This document shows positions 46,792 to 57,123 of a stretch of 64,000 nucleotides of DNA, piece by piece. The position numbers were made by a program, and so were the translations under genes. Origin of the DNA: Sphingobium sp. AP50 (GTDB lineage Bacteria; Pseudomonadota; Alphaproteobacteria; Sphingomonadales; Sphingomonadaceae); the NCBI RefSeq assembly GCF_900109095.1, contig NZ_FNYZ01000003.1, positions 124,001 to 188,000 of the forward strand, in the 5' to 3' direction. Position 1 is the stretch's first letter; the number at the start of each line of letters is the position of its first letter. Below the pieces are notes generated by a model. It did no database searches, was not told the origin of the DNA, and saw only the letters and a program-made list of their open reading frames with translations.

Positions 46792-48660
46792 ATGATGAAT
46801 CGCAGATATTTCATGGGGCTGTCGCTGGGCGCACTGGCGGCCGGGGCAGCGCGGGCAGTCGACGTGCCGCTGGGCCGCAAGGGGGTGATGCTGATGAATC
46901 GCATCGCGCCGTCCCTTTCGCAGCTGATGATCGCCAATCTGGACGGCAGCAGCGAACGCAAGCTGCTGGTCGATACGGGCTATGAATATAATGGATCGCT
47001 CTCGCCCGACGGACAGTGGTTGTTGTTCACGTCGGAACGGCGCGGCGACGGGCAATCGGATATCTTCCGCGCGCGGCCCGACGGCACCGGCATCGCTCCG
47101 GTCGTCACCACGGACAGCATGGACGACGCAGCTGTCCTTTCGCCCGACGGGCGCACGCTGGCCTTCGTATCGACACGGGACGGCTATCGCGCCAATATCT
47201 GGTTGCAGGATCTGTTCACTGGCCGCATCAAGCAGCTGACCGGCGTCGGCGAAGTGCGGGGCACGAAGGATATGCCCGACTGCTATTTCCGCCCGCAATG
47301 GTCGCCGGACGGCAAGTGGATCGCCTTTTCAAGCGATCGCAACACGACATGGACCGGCCATGACGGGGGCAGGGGCTGGGAGCATACCCAGGAACTGAGC
47401 ATCTATGTCATCAAGCCCGATGGCACCGGATTTCGCAAGGTGGCGTCCAAGCCCGGCTATTGCCTCGGTTCGCCTAAATGGTCGCCGGACGGCAAGCGCA
47501 TCGTCTTTTACGAAATGACGGTCGAGGCGACATGGGGCGCCCGCCGGCCCAATTATGTCGGGAAAGCCTATTCGCAGATTGTGTCGGTCGATGTCGCAAC
47601 CGGCGAGCGAGTGGAACATACGACCGGCACCGACCTCAAGCTCCAGCCACAGTTCCTGAGCAACAGCGAGATCGGCTATCTGGTGAAATATGGCCCCAAT
47701 GAAGGGCTGGCCTATACGTCCGATCGCCCCGCAGTGAAACAGGCCTTCATCCGCGCGCCAAGCTGGACCCCGGATGGGAAGTCGGTGATCTATGAGAAGG
47801 TCGCGTTCAAGCCGGTGCGTCCGCTCTACAAGCCGCTGTTCAGCTGGGACAAGGATTATGACTATCAGCATGTCGACGTCTTTCCGCTATTGTCGCGGGA
47901 TGGCTGGATCGTCTTCACCGAAAAACAGCTGGGTAATAGTTCGGTCTGGGTGATGCGGCCCGATGGGTCGGAGAAGCGCAAGGTCTTCGAATCCAGCGGC
48001 AACGGCCTGGACGAAAAGAAGGTGCAGATGGGCCTTGCCGGCGCCTTCCAGCCCTGCTGGTCGCCCGATGGCCAGTGGATCGCCTTTGGCCTGGGCTATT
48101 GGTTCGCTGAGCGTGACAAGATGACGGCCGCGCTGTGGCGCGTCCGTCGGGATGGCAGCGGCGCGGAGCAGCTGACCGACGGCACGACCCATTCCGGCTT
48201 CCCCAGCTACTCGGCCGATGGCAAGGAACTGGTCTATCGCGTGTGGAGCGAGACGGAGAAGGGACTGCGCGTTCTGAACCTCGACACGCGCAAGACGCGG
48301 GTGCTGACGCAGGGGATGGACAATCTGCCCGGCTGGTCGCCCGACGGCAAGCGCATCGTCTTCACCCGCAAGCGCGAGGACGGCAATTTCGATATCTACA
48401 CGATCAAGCCGGACGGCACCGGCCTGTTCCGCGCAACCACCCATCCGTCGAGCGACGGCCATGCGGTCTGGTCGCCGGACGGGCGGATCATGTGGAGCGG
48501 GTCTGAACATGGCTTCCGCGACGAGGCTGCGCTCTATGACCAGACCTTCCAGCAATATGGCCAGATCTATGTGATGAACGCCGACGGATCGAACAAACGC
48601 CTGCTGACCGACAGCAAATGGGAGGATTCTATGCCGCTCTATTTGAGCGATCCATCCTGA
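46792..48660 (+). CDS. Exported TolB-like beta-propeller protein
   Basis: A 622-residue protein made of WD40-like PD40 repeats, each with a SPDGKxI/LxF core (for example SPDGQWLLFTS, SPDGRTLAFVS, SPDGKWIAFSS, SPDGKRIVFTR). The N-terminus has NRRYFMG plus a hydrophobic stretch, suggesting Tat export. Such propellers bind proteins or glycans, or have hydrolase-like roles. ATG 46792 or 46795 both follow GGGAGCAGGA. Confidence 0.75.
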   Translation: MMNRRYFMGLSLGALAAGAARAVDVPLGRKGVMLMNRIAPSLSQLMIANLDGSSERKLLVDTGYEYNGSLSPDGQWLLFTSERRGDGQSDIFRARPDGTGIAPVVTTDSMDDAAVLSPDGRTLAFVSTRDGYRANIWLQDLFTGRIKQLTGVGEVRGTKDMPDCYFRPQWSPDGKWIAFSSDRNTTWTGHDGGRGWEHTQELSIYVIKPDGTGFRKVASKPGYCLGSPKWSPDGKRIVFYEMTVEATWGARRPNYVGKAYSQIVSVDVATGERVEHTTGTDLKLQPQFLSNSEIGYLVKYGPNEGLAYTSDRPAVKQAFIRAPSWTPDGKSVIYEKVAFKPVRPLYKPLFSWDKDYDYQHVDVFPLLSRDGWIVFTEKQLGNSSVWVMRPDGSEKRKVFESSGNGLDEKKVQMGLAGAFQPCWSPDGQWIAFGLGYWFAERDKMTAALWRVRRDGSGAEQLTDGTTHSGFPSYSADGKELVYRVWSETEKGLRVLNLDTRKTRVLTQGMDNLPGWSPDGKRIVFTRKREDGNFDIYTIKPDGTGLFRATTHPSSDGHAVWSPDGRIMWSGSEHGFRDEAALYDQTFQQYGQIYVMNADGSNKRLLTDSKWEDSMPLYLSDPS

Positions 48661-48686
48661 TCGTCTGAACGCGGAGAAGGGATTTC

Positions 48687-48720
48687 AGGCCCCGTTGCAC
48701 ATGGTGTGACGGGGCCTTTG
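48687..48720 (+). terminator. Terminator after the beta-propeller gene
   Basis: AGGCCCCGT (48687-48695) pairs exactly with ACGGGGCCT (48709-48717) and is followed by TTGCTGCTTTGCT. It lies 27 bases after the stop. Confidence 0.75.
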
Positions 48721-48990
48721 CTGCTTTGCTGCGACAGGGAGTGAGACACATGTTTGCGATTGCGCGATGATGATTGATTTAACATAATGTATATTATCGA
48801 GTTATAAATCGGTTTGCCGGAGGGTTGATGAAGCGGCGATGCCTTGCTGGAAAAATTCATTGCCGTTTTGCATCGCAGCATGACAATATTTTTCCTTTCA
48901 GTTTATATTTCCGATATATTTTCTCATAAAATCCGCCTGTATCCTCCATTATGAAAAGATCATTTGGCGCTTTTGTAAGATAGTCATCCT
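48721..48990. promoter_or_regulatory. AT-rich control region upstream of the phenylalanine operon
   Basis: This stretch is strikingly AT-rich against its surroundings. At 48780-48804 it has an inverted repeat, TAAC-ATAAT-GTAT-ATTAT-CGA-GTTA, of the AT-rich type bound by Lrp/AsnC regulators or bent by nucleoid proteins. No gene is seen. Confidence 0.4.
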
Positions 48991-49857
48991 ATGACGGATG
49001 CAGACATCATGCGGCCCGATGACGCGGCGACGGACTGGACCATCGACCAGGCCTGGGACTCTTACAGCCCACAGGACCATGCCATGTGGGACCATCTGTT
49101 CGCGCGGCAGGCGAAGATGCTGCCCGACCGCGTCGTGCCCGAATATATGGATGGCCTGGACATATTGCGGATGACCCGGCCGGGCATCCCGAATTTCGAG
49201 GAACTGTCCGAACGGCTGATGAAGGCGACCGGATGGCAGGTCGTGGCCGTGCCGGGTCTGGTGCCCGATCATGTCTTTTTCGAACATCTGGCCAATCGCC
49301 GCTTTGTTGCCGGGCGCTTCATACGGACGCCCGCACAGACGGACTATCTGCAAGAGCCGGATGTTTTCCATGACGTCTTTGGCCATGTCCCGCTGCTCGC
49401 CCACCCGGCCTTCGCCGATTATATGCAGGCCTATGGCCGGGGTGGTTTGCGCGCGGACGGTCTGGGTGCGATCGAGAAATTGGCGCGTCTCTATTGGTAC
49501 AGCGTCGAATTCGGCCTGATCCGGCAGGATGGCGGGCTGAAACTTTATGGCGCTGGCATCGTGTCGTCGCACGGGGAATCCCTGTTCGCGCTGGACGACC
49601 CCTCCCCCAACCGGATCGGCTTCGACCTGCGGCGGGTGATGCGGACCCGATATCGCATCGACGATTATCAGCAGACCTATTTCATCATCGACAGCTTCGA
49701 GGATCTCTTGCGCCAGACCGTGGAAACAGACTTTGCGCCCATCTATGCGCAACTCGCCGATGCACCCGATTTCGATATCGACACGATCCTGCCGGACGAT
49801 CGGGTCCATAATCGGGGTACGCAGGCCTATGCCCGGTCGAAGGCGCTGTCGGCATGA
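48991..49857 (+). CDS. phhA: Phenylalanine 4-monooxygenase
   Basis: A 288-residue pterin-dependent hydroxylase converting phenylalanine to tyrosine. Iron ligands H127 and H132 (FHDVFGHVP) and E173 (WYSVEFGL) are in place, with the pterin-side VPGLVPDHVFFEHLANRRF. It is the first gene of a seven-gene operon; its stop overlaps the aminotransferase start. No phhB-type pterin dehydratase is in this operon. Confidence 0.95.
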   Translation: MTDADIMRPDDAATDWTIDQAWDSYSPQDHAMWDHLFARQAKMLPDRVVPEYMDGLDILRMTRPGIPNFEELSERLMKATGWQVVAVPGLVPDHVFFEHLANRRFVAGRFIRTPAQTDYLQEPDVFHDVFGHVPLLAHPAFADYMQAYGRGGLRADGLGAIEKLARLYWYSVEFGLIRQDGGLKLYGAGIVSSHGESLFALDDPSPNRIGFDLRRVMRTRYRIDDYQQTYFIIDSFEDLLRQTVETDFAPIYAQLADAPDFDIDTILPDDRVHNRGTQAYARSKALSA

Positions 49858-51056
49858 CCCTGTTTACCGACACCCAGGACGCCCTGTTCGATGCCCTGCG
49901 ACCGCAGGCGCCTGATGCCCTGCTGGGCCTGATTACGGCGTTCAGGGCCGATCCGCGCCCGGACAAGATCGATCTGGGCGTCGGCGTCTTCCGCGACGAC
50001 CATGGCGCGACGCCGGTCATGCGGGCGGTGAAGGCGGCCGAGGCGCGGCTGGTGGCCGATCAGCAGAGCAAGGCCTATCTCGGCGCCGAAGGGGACGCGC
50101 GCTATACCGAATTGCTGGCGGAATTGCTGCTGGGGGCCGATGCCGCCGATGAAGAGCATCTGGCAGGCGTGCAGACGCCCGGCGGGACCGGGGCACTGCG
50201 GTTGGGTGCAGAACTGATCGCCCGTGCGCGGCCGGATGCGCGGGTTTGGATCGGGACGCCGACATGGCCCAATCATATGCCGATCTTCCGCGCGGCGGGC
50301 CTAGCTATCCAGCCGCACGCCTTTTACCATCGCGACACCGGCGGGATCGATTTCGACGCGATGATGGCCGATCTGAGCGATGCGATGCCCGGCGACATAG
50401 TGTTGCTGCACGGCTGTTGCCATAATCCGACCGGTGCGGGCTTCGGCGCCGATCAGTGGCGGGACATCGCCGCCTTGTGCGAACGGCGCGGTCTGATCCC
50501 CTTCATCGATCTGGCCTATCAGGGACTGGGCGACGGATTGGATGACGATGCCGCCGCGACCCGGACGATGCTCGCCCGGCTGCCCGAAGCGCTGATCGCC
50601 TATAGCTGCGACAAAAATTTCGGCCTGTATCGCGATCGGGTCGGCGCGTTGTGGGTGCAGTCCCGGTCCGGCGCCGGGGCCGCTATTGCCAAGGGCAATA
50701 TGCTGGCGATCGCGCGGGGCCTGTGGTCGATGCCGCCGGATCATGGCGCGGCGGTCGTGCGGGTCATCCTCGACAATCCGGATTTGCGCGCCGACTGGAT
50801 GGCGGAGTTGGACGCCATGCGTATCCGCCTCAACGGCCTGCGGATGGCACTGAGCGCGTGCCATCCGCGACTGGCGCCTATTGCGAACCAGCGCGGCATG
50901 TTCGCGCTGTTGCCGCTCTCCTCCGATCAGGTCATCGCCGCACGGGAACAGCACGGCATCTATATGGCGCCGGACGGCCGGATCAACATTGCGGGGCTGA
51001 CGATCGATACAATTACCGCTTTCGCGCGCGGGATCGTGCCCTATCTGAATATATAA
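49854..51056 (+). CDS. Aromatic amino acid aminotransferase
   Basis: A 400-residue class I PLP aminotransferase of the AspC/TyrB type: DKIDLGVGVFRDDHGATPVM, CCHNPTGAGFG, and K254 in SCDKNFGLYRDRVG binding PLP. In this operon it should convert tyrosine to 4-hydroxyphenylpyruvate. An aspartate role cannot be excluded by sequence alone. Confidence 0.9.
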   Translation: MTLFTDTQDALFDALRPQAPDALLGLITAFRADPRPDKIDLGVGVFRDDHGATPVMRAVKAAEARLVADQQSKAYLGAEGDARYTELLAELLLGADAADEEHLAGVQTPGGTGALRLGAELIARARPDARVWIGTPTWPNHMPIFRAAGLAIQPHAFYHRDTGGIDFDAMMADLSDAMPGDIVLLHGCCHNPTGAGFGADQWRDIAALCERRGLIPFIDLAYQGLGDGLDDDAAATRTMLARLPEALIAYSCDKNFGLYRDRVGALWVQSRSGAGAAIAKGNMLAIARGLWSMPPDHGAAVVRVILDNPDLRADWMAELDAMRIRLNGLRMALSACHPRLAPIANQRGMFALLPLSSDQVIAAREQHGIYMAPDGRINIAGLTIDTITAFARGIVPYLNI

Positions 51057-51071
51057 GAGAGGAATGCAGTC

Positions 51072-52118
51072 ATGCTGGAAGCTCCGGCCAATAACCCATT
51101 GGGTCTGAATGGTTTCGAATTTGTCGAATTCACCTCCCCCGATCCGGAGGCGATGGCCCGGCAATTTGAGGAGATGGGGTTCGTCGCCAGCCACCGGCAT
51201 CCCCGCAAGAATATCACCCGCTACAAGCAGGGCCGCATCAACCTGATGCTGAACCGCGACGATGCCGGCCGCGTTGCCGCCTTTCGCGGCGAACATGGTC
51301 CGTCGGCAAGTGCCATGGCCTTCCGCGTCGCCGATCCGCAGGCAGCTTTGCAATGGGCGCTGGAGCATGGCGCGGAACGGACCGAAGAAGACGATACTGT
51401 CATCCGCGGGATTGGCGGCTCCTATCTCTATTTCATCCGGGACGGCGAAGACCCTTATGCCGACTGGGCCGAATTCCCCGGCTGGCAGCAAGCGGAGGCG
51501 CGCAATAGCGTCGGCCTCGACCTGCTCGACCATCTGACCCATAATGTCCGCCGTGGGCAGATGCGGGTGTGGAGCACATTCTACCGCACGCTCTTCGGTT
51601 TCGAGGAGCAGAAATATTTCGATATCAAGGGACAGGCGACCGGCCTGTTCAGTCAGGCGATGATCGCGCCGGACAAGGCGATCCGTATCCCGCTGAACGA
51701 AAGCCAGGATGACAAGAGCCAGATCGAGGAATTTATCCGCGAATATCATGGCGAAGGCATTCAGCATCTGGCGCTGACGACGGACAATATCTTCGAGACG
51801 GTCGAGAAATTGCGCGCACGCGGCGTACGCCTTCAGGACACGATCGAAACCTATTATGAACTGGTCGACAAGCGCGTGCCCGGCCATGGCGAGGATATGG
51901 AACGGCTGCGCCGCAATCGCATCCTGATCGACGGATCGGTCGAGACTGGCGAAGGTATATTGCTCCAGATCTTCACCGAAAATATGTTCGGCCCGATCTT
52001 CTTCGAGATCATCCAGCGTAAGGGCAATGAGGGCTTTGGCAATGGCAATTTCCAGGCCTTGTTCGAATCCATCGAACTGGACCAGATCCGGCGCGGCGTG
52101 ATCACGGTCGATGCCTGA
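51072..52118 (+). CDS. hpd: 4-hydroxyphenylpyruvate dioxygenase
   Basis: A 348-residue non-heme iron enzyme making homogentisate from 4-hydroxyphenylpyruvate. Iron ligands are H154 (LLDHLTHNV), H232 (GIQHLAL) and E312 (FFEIIQRKG). It has two VOC-type halves, with [13 protein letters not shown] near the C-terminus. It overlaps hmgA by eight bases. Confidence 0.95.
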   Translation: MLEAPANNPLGLNGFEFVEFTSPDPEAMARQFEEMGFVASHRHPRKNITRYKQGRINLMLNRDDAGRVAAFRGEHGPSASAMAFRVADPQAALQWALEHGAERTEEDDTVIRGIGGSYLYFIRDGEDPYADWAEFPGWQQAEARNSVGLDLLDHLTHNVRRGQMRVWSTFYRTLFGFEEQKYFDIKGQATGLFSQAMIAPDKAIRIPLNESQDDKSQIEEFIREYHGEGIQHLALTTDNIFETVEKLRARGVRLQDTIETYYELVDKRVPGHGEDMERLRRNRILIDGSVETGEGILLQIFTENMFGPIFFEIIQRKGNEGFGNGNFQALFESIELDQIRRGVITVDA

Positions 52119-53430
52119 GCAGGACGCCTTGATGTTGGGCGGCTTCGGCAACCATCATGCGAGCGAGGCGATTGCCGGCGCCTTGCCGCAGGGACGCAAT
52201 TCGCCGCAGCATGTCCCTTATGGCCTTTATGCCGAACAATTGTCCGGCACGGCCTTTACGGCGCCGCGCGCCGAAAACCGGCGAAGCTGGCTCTACCGCA
52301 TGCGGCCTTCCGCCGCGCACGGGCCATTTCGCCCTTTTGTGCGGGAAATGCTGATCCGGTCCGGGCCGTTTCAGGATGGCCCCGTATCGCCCAACCGGTT
52401 GCGCTGGGATAGTCTGCCGCTGCCGGAGGGGGGCGTCGATTTTATCGAAGGGCTGACCACCTATGCCGGCAATGGCGATCCTGTCAGCGGTACGGGCTGC
52501 GCCATCCATCTCTATGCCGCGACGGCGTCGATGGTCGATCGCGCTTTCTTCTGCGCCGATGGCGAATGGCTGATCGTGCCGCAACAGGGACGGCTGCGGC
52601 TGGTGACGGAACTGGGTGTCCTGTCTGTCGGGCCGCTGGAAATCGCTCTCATCCCGCGCGGGATGCGATTCCGGGTCGAATTGCTCGACGGGGCGGCGCG
52701 TGGCTATGTCTGCGAAAATTACGGGGCATTGTTCCGCCTGCCGGAACTGGGACCGATCGGTTCCAACGGCCTGGCCAATGCGCGCGATTTTGAGGCGCCT
52801 TGTGCCGCTTTCGAAGATCTGGAAAAACCGTTCGAGATCATTCAGAAATTCCAGGGAAAGCTCTGGTCGACGACGATCGATCACAGCCCGTTCGATGTGG
52901 TCGCCTGGCACGGAAATCTGGTGCCGATGCGCTATGACCTGCGCCGGTTCAATACGATCGGCACGGTCAGCTATGACCATCCCGATCCGTCGATCTTCAC
53001 CGTGCTGACATCGCCCAGCGATACGCCCGGCACCGCCAATATCGATTTCGTGATCTTCCCCCCGCGCTGGACGGTGGCGGAAGATACTTTTCGCCCGCCC
53101 TGGTTCCACCGCAATGTCATGAGCGAATTTATGGGGCTCATTCAGGGCGAATATGATGCCAAGGCGGGCGGCTTTGCGCCGGGCGGCGCATCGCTGCACA
53201 ATAGCATGTCGGCGCATGGCCCCGACCGTGAGAGCCATGGCCGGGCCGTGGCCGCCGACCTTTCACCGCACAAGATCGAGGATAGCATGGCCTTCATGTT
53301 CGAGAGCCGCCATTGTTTCGCGCCGACCCGCTGGGCGATCGAAACGCCGCTGTTGCAGAAGGATTATGACGCCTGCTGGCAGGACTTTCCCAAGGCGCAA
53401 CTGCCGTCCGACCCGGAGCACGGGGCATGA
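52111..53430 (+). CDS. hmgA: Homogentisate 1,2-dioxygenase
   Basis: A 439-residue ring-opening enzyme turning homogentisate into maleylacetoacetate. Recognised by [23 protein letters not shown] at the start, [17 protein letters not shown] and the C-terminal iron site region [18 protein letters not shown] with [15 protein letters not shown]. Length is normal. Coupled to both neighbours. Confidence 0.95.
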   Translation: MPEQDALMLGGFGNHHASEAIAGALPQGRNSPQHVPYGLYAEQLSGTAFTAPRAENRRSWLYRMRPSAAHGPFRPFVREMLIRSGPFQDGPVSPNRLRWDSLPLPEGGVDFIEGLTTYAGNGDPVSGTGCAIHLYAATASMVDRAFFCADGEWLIVPQQGRLRLVTELGVLSVGPLEIALIPRGMRFRVELLDGAARGYVCENYGALFRLPELGPIGSNGLANARDFEAPCAAFEDLEKPFEIIQKFQGKLWSTTIDHSPFDVVAWHGNLVPMRYDLRRFNTIGTVSYDHPDPSIFTVLTSPSDTPGTANIDFVIFPPRWTVAEDTFRPPWFHRNVMSEFMGLIQGEYDAKAGGFAPGGASLHNSMSAHGPDRESHGRAVAADLSPHKIEDSMAFMFESRHCFAPTRWAIETPLLQKDYDACWQDFPKAQLPSDPEHGA

Positions 53431-54728
53431 ACTGGTGGCAGACGGACGAAACGCATGATCCGGCGCTGACAAGCTGGGTGGACAGCGCGAACGGCCATGT
53501 CGACTTTCCGATCCAGAATCTGCCTTTGGGTGTCTTTTCCCCTGCCGATGGCGGCGCGCGTATCGGTGTCGCGATCGGCGACCACATTCTCGATCTGGCG
53601 GCCTGCGCTGAAGAAGGGTTGATGCCGCAAGCGGTGGCGGCACTTTGCGGAGACAGCACGCTCAACCGCCTAATGTCGGTTTCTCCTGTCGCGCGAGCCG
53701 ATCTGCGCAAGGCACTGTCCGTCCTGCTCTCGGAACCAGCGGGACGGAAGAAGGTCGAAGAGAAACTCTACGCCACGCGGGACTGCATGCTCCACCTGCC
53801 AGCGGCGATCGGCGACTATAGTGATTTCTATGTCGGCATACATCATGCCAATAATGTCGGGCGGCAATTCCGTCCGGACAATCCGCTGCTCCCCAATTAT
53901 AAATATGTGCCTATCGGCTATCATGGTCGGGCTTCCTCGATCCGCCCGTCCGGCGTGCCGCTCGTCCGCCCCAGCGGACAGCGCAAGGCGCCCGATGCCG
54001 ACAGCCCCATTTACGCGGCTACGGCCCGGCTCGACTATGAACTGGAAATGGGGGTTTGGATCGGCGCGGGCAATGAACTCGGTTCGCCCATTCCGATCGC
54101 GGAAGCCGGGCATCATGTGGCGGGCCTCTGCCTGTTGAATGACTGGTCGGCGCGGGACCTGCAAGCGTGGGAATATCAACCGCTTGGGCCATTTCTTTCA
54201 AAGAGTTTTCACAGCAGCATTTCGCCCTGGGTGGTCACGCGCGAGGCGCTGGCGCCATTCCGCATCGCTCAGCCTGCGCGGCCGGAAGGCGATCCTGCCC
54301 CCCTGCCCTATCTGCTCGATGCTGATGATCAGGCGCACGGCGCGCTCGCCATCATGCTTGAAGTGCTGATCTCCAGCGCTGAGATGCGCGCGCAGGGCCG
54401 GGCGCCGTTTCGCCTGAGCCATGGCCCGGCAAGCAATATGTACTGGACCATCAATCAGATCGTGGCCCATCAAACCGCCAATGGTTGCAACCTCAATCCC
54501 GGCGATCTGCTGGGCACCGGCACCATTTCAGCGCCGACACAGGACGGCTTTGGTAGCCTGCTGGAACTGACGCAGGGCGGGCGCGAGCCGATCATGCTGC
54601 CAAGCGGCGAGCAGCGTACCTTCCTTGAGGATGGCGACGAGGTGCTGTTGCGGGCCAGCACATCGGCAGAGGGCTTCGCCTCGATCGGCTTTGGCGCTTG
54701 CCGTGCTATAGTTTTGCCCGCGCGATGA
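53427..54728 (+). CDS. fahA: Fumarylacetoacetase
   Basis: A 433-residue hydrolase splitting fumarylacetoacetate into fumarate and acetoacetate. Features: HFPxQNLPxG-like [13 protein letters not shown] near the N-terminus, [18 protein letters not shown] with the catalytic His, [40 protein letters not shown]. It has the normal family length and overlaps both neighbours by four bases. Confidence 0.95.
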   Translation: MNWWQTDETHDPALTSWVDSANGHVDFPIQNLPLGVFSPADGGARIGVAIGDHILDLAACAEEGLMPQAVAALCGDSTLNRLMSVSPVARADLRKALSVLLSEPAGRKKVEEKLYATRDCMLHLPAAIGDYSDFYVGIHHANNVGRQFRPDNPLLPNYKYVPIGYHGRASSIRPSGVPLVRPSGQRKAPDADSPIYAATARLDYELEMGVWIGAGNELGSPIPIAEAGHHVAGLCLLNDWSARDLQAWEYQPLGPFLSKSFHSSISPWVVTREALAPFRIAQPARPEGDPAPLPYLLDADDQAHGALAIMLEVLISSAEMRAQGRAPFRLSHGPASNMYWTINQIVAHQTANGCNLNPGDLLGTGTISAPTQDGFGSLLELTQGGREPIMLPSGEQRTFLEDGDEVLLRASTSAEGFASIGFGACRAIVLPAR

Positions 54729-55369
54729 GCGAGATTCTGCTCCACAGCTATTGGCGTTCCAGTGCTGCCTATCGGGTGCGGATCGCCCTGAACCTGAAAG
54801 GCCTGCTTTATAGGCAGATAACGCATGATCTTCGTGCCGGAGCGCAACGGCGGCACGACTATCTGGCGATCGCGCCGCATGGACTGGTCCCGGCGATCGA
54901 ATATGAAGGGCGGAGCATCATCGAGAGCATGGCCATATTGGAATGGCTGGAAACGCGCTGGCCGGCTCCGCCCCTTTTGCCCGCCGACCCCGATGAGGCG
55001 GCCATTGTGCGGTCAATGGCGGCTTTGATCGGATGTGATATTCATCCGTTAAACAATTTACGTATTCTCAATACATTGCGGGCTGATCTTGCGGCCTCCC
55101 CGGGACAGGTTCAGGCATGGGCGTCGCACTGGATCAGCGATGGCTTCGCGGCGCTGGAAACCCTCATAGTCCAGCACGGCGGCGTCTATGCGTTTGGCGA
55201 CGGTCCGACGCTGGCGGACTGCTATCTCGTGCCCCAGATATACAGCGCACGGCGCTTTGGTGTCGACCTGTCGGCTTATCCGCGCCTTGTCGCTGCAGGA
55301 GAGGCTGCCGGTCGCCTGCCCGCTGTCATGGCGGCGCATCCTGACAGGCAACCGGATGCTGATCCGTGA
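54725..55369 (+). CDS. maiA: Maleylacetoacetate isomerase
   Basis: A 214-residue zeta-class glutathione transferase converting maleylacetoacetate to the fumaryl form with glutathione. The start has SYWRSSAAYRVRIALNLKG, where most family members have SSCS; the Cys is Ala here. IESMAILEWLE and the C-terminal TLADCYLVPQIYSARRFGVDL are typical. The order of genes completes the homogentisate route. Confidence 0.92.
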   Translation: MSEILLHSYWRSSAAYRVRIALNLKGLLYRQITHDLRAGAQRRHDYLAIAPHGLVPAIEYEGRSIIESMAILEWLETRWPAPPLLPADPDEAAIVRSMAALIGCDIHPLNNLRILNTLRADLAASPGQVQAWASHWISDGFAALETLIVQHGGVYAFGDGPTLADCYLVPQIYSARRFGVDLSAYPRLVAAGEAAGRLPAVMAAHPDRQPDADP

Positions 55370-55731
55370 GCGAGGCTGGCGACAGGCTCACCGAAACGCC
55401 GGCCGGGGTGCAACTCTGCCGACTCGATACCATCGCAGATCACAGCGCGCGCAATTTCGTCCTGCAAATGCGGGCGGGCCGTTTTCATGGTTTCGTCGTG
55501 CGGTCCGGTGACAGGGTGCACGGCTATGTCGACCGCTGCCCCCATGCCGGATTGCCGCTGGCGCAGCGGCTGGATGACTATCTGACGCCTGATGGCCAGT
55601 GGATCGCCTGTAGCTGGCACGGCGCGCTGTTCCGGATCGAAGATGGCGCGTGCCGTGCCGGTCCCTGTGCGGGCCAGTCGCTAACATCCTGGCCCGTTGA
55701 GATCAGAGGCGAATGGATCGTTACAAGCTGA
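55366..55731 (+). CDS. Rieske [2Fe-2S] ferredoxin-like protein
   Basis: A 121-residue Rieske domain with cluster motifs CPHAG and CSWHG, 36 residues apart. It starts from GTG, overlapping the maiA stop (GTGA). A Rieske protein is not needed for the tyrosine route, so it may supply electrons for another reaction or regulate redox state. It is the last gene of the operon. Confidence 0.85.
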   Translation: MSEAGDRLTETPAGVQLCRLDTIADHSARNFVLQMRAGRFHGFVVRSGDRVHGYVDRCPHAGLPLAQRLDDYLTPDGQWIACSWHGALFRIEDGACRAGPCAGQSLTSWPVEIRGEWIVTS

Positions 55732-55751
55732 GCGCTTATCACGGTTAGCGA

Positions 55752-56822
55752 TCAGATCGCATGTTCATCCTCGCTGGTAATTTCAGCGAGCTTGCCTTCG
55801 ACCACACCCTTGCCCGGTTTGCTCTTCCGGAACGGTTCAAAGCTCGCCCGGCTGGCGTCGAATGTCATGTCCCAGGGGATATTGTCGCCCCGGAAGATCG
55901 GCGGTGCATTGTTCGACCAGAGCAGCGAGCCGAAGCGAAAGTCCCAGGCGCGCGGTACCCAATTATCGTCCAGATAATCCGTGTCGGCATGATATTCCGC
56001 CTCGCCGGCCTTTCCGGGCATGTCGCAATAATAATAGATGGCGGACGAGATGCGATGGCGCGAAATGCCGCCACTGCTGTTCATGCTGGCATTTTTCCAG
56101 CCCTTGGCTTCCATGATGTTGGCGCCCAGCATCACCTCGTCAATATCGTCCATGCCAAAGGCGATATGCATGAATTTGAAATGGTCCGGCGCGATCGGCA
56201 GGTCGCAATTTACCCAGAAAATCGAATGATGTTCGAACGTGCCGGGTGCGCGGGCGAATATGCCCGTGCCCTTGCTATGGTCGATATAGCGGAAGCCCAG
56301 ATGGCGCTCGTAAAATTCGAAGCTGCCGACATAGTCAGGCGAGAAGAAGACGACATGGTTGATCGTCTTGGGAATGGCCCGGCGGCGCCAGATCCTGTGC
56401 TGGTTGAGGCGCGGATAGTTGCCGGGCGTATTGACCGGGCTCGTCTCGCTGACCACCGCACGCTTGGCCCAGACCTGCAACGCGATCGGCTGTCCGTCGG
56501 GGCACAGGCAATGCACCGCCCCATCGGCATCGCGCCGCACCGCCACTTCGGTCGCAAGGCTGGCGGCAATGCCCTCCAGCACATCCGCATTTTCCACGCC
56601 CCAGACGGTTTCCTTCAGGCCGTCGCCGGGGAAGGGATCAGGCGAGGGCAGGCGAGGGTCGCCATGGCGGTATAAGGTGATGCGTGAACCCGAAGGCAGT
56701 TCGAATATCGCCTCATCCTCATTTGCGTGGGACAGGGACAAGCCGAAATCCGTCCAGAAACGCTGATGTTCTTCGAGATCGGAAACGCCGAAGACAGCGT
56801 TTGCTACGCCCAAAATGCTCAT
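55752..56822 (-). CDS. VOC-family ring-cleavage type dioxygenase (extradiol-like)
   Basis: A 356-residue two-domain VOC protein. The C-terminal half has likely metal ligands in INHVVFFSPDY, FKFMHIAFGMDDID and a Glu in GEAEYHADTD, resembling type I extradiol dioxygenases. ATG 56822 is preferred to GTG 56828 for its GAGGAG spacing. It is the last gene of a four-gene minus-strand operon with an SDR and a FAD enzyme, suggesting catabolism of an aromatic or alicyclic compound of unknown identity. Confidence 0.78.
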   Translation of the reverse strand: MSILGVANAVFGVSDLEEHQRFWTDFGLSLSHANEDEAIFELPSGSRITLYRHGDPRLPSPDPFPGDGLKETVWGVENADVLEGIAASLATEVAVRRDADGAVHCLCPDGQPIALQVWAKRAVVSETSPVNTPGNYPRLNQHRIWRRRAIPKTINHVVFFSPDYVGSFEFYERHLGFRYIDHSKGTGIFARAPGTFEHHSIFWVNCDLPIAPDHFKFMHIAFGMDDIDEVMLGANIMEAKGWKNASMNSSGGISRHRISSAIYYYCDMPGKAGEAEYHADTDYLDDNWVPRAWDFRFGSLLWSNNAPPIFRGDNIPWDMTFDASRASFEPFRKSKPGKGVVEGKLAEITSEDEHAI

Positions 56823-56895
56823 GATCACTCCTCATCCTTCCCTGCTGTTATGAAGAGTGACCCGGTCGCCCAAAAACGCATTTCATGGGACGCAG

Positions 56896-57123
56896 CTATC
56901 TGCGGAACAGAAGGGATAGGAGGAACAGGATCGTCCTGAAGTCCAGCAGCCGAAGGGCCGCGCGGGCTTCGGCCGGGGTCAGCTTCGCCACCATGGGCAT
57001 GGCGCCGAATATCTTGCCCCGGATGATCAGCGCATTGCCCTCCCGCTCGATCCGGCGCACGGTCATCAATTCCTTGTCCTGCGCGTCCAATATTTTCATG
57101 CCTTTGGGCTTCCGGCTCGTCAT
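56896..57123 (-). CDS. Small conserved-looking protein in the catabolic operon
   Basis: A 75-residue protein, TSRKPKGMKILDAQDKELM, IIRGKIFGAMPMVAKL, ending in FRTILFLLSLLFRR, a likely membrane-binding tail. Family unknown. ATG 57123 overlaps the stop of the FAD gene (ATGA), which supports it. GAMPM looks like a ligand or loop motif. Confidence 0.65.
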   Translation of the reverse strand: MTSRKPKGMKILDAQDKELMTVRRIEREGNALIIRGKIFGAMPMVAKLTPAEARAALRLLDFRTILFLLSLLFRR

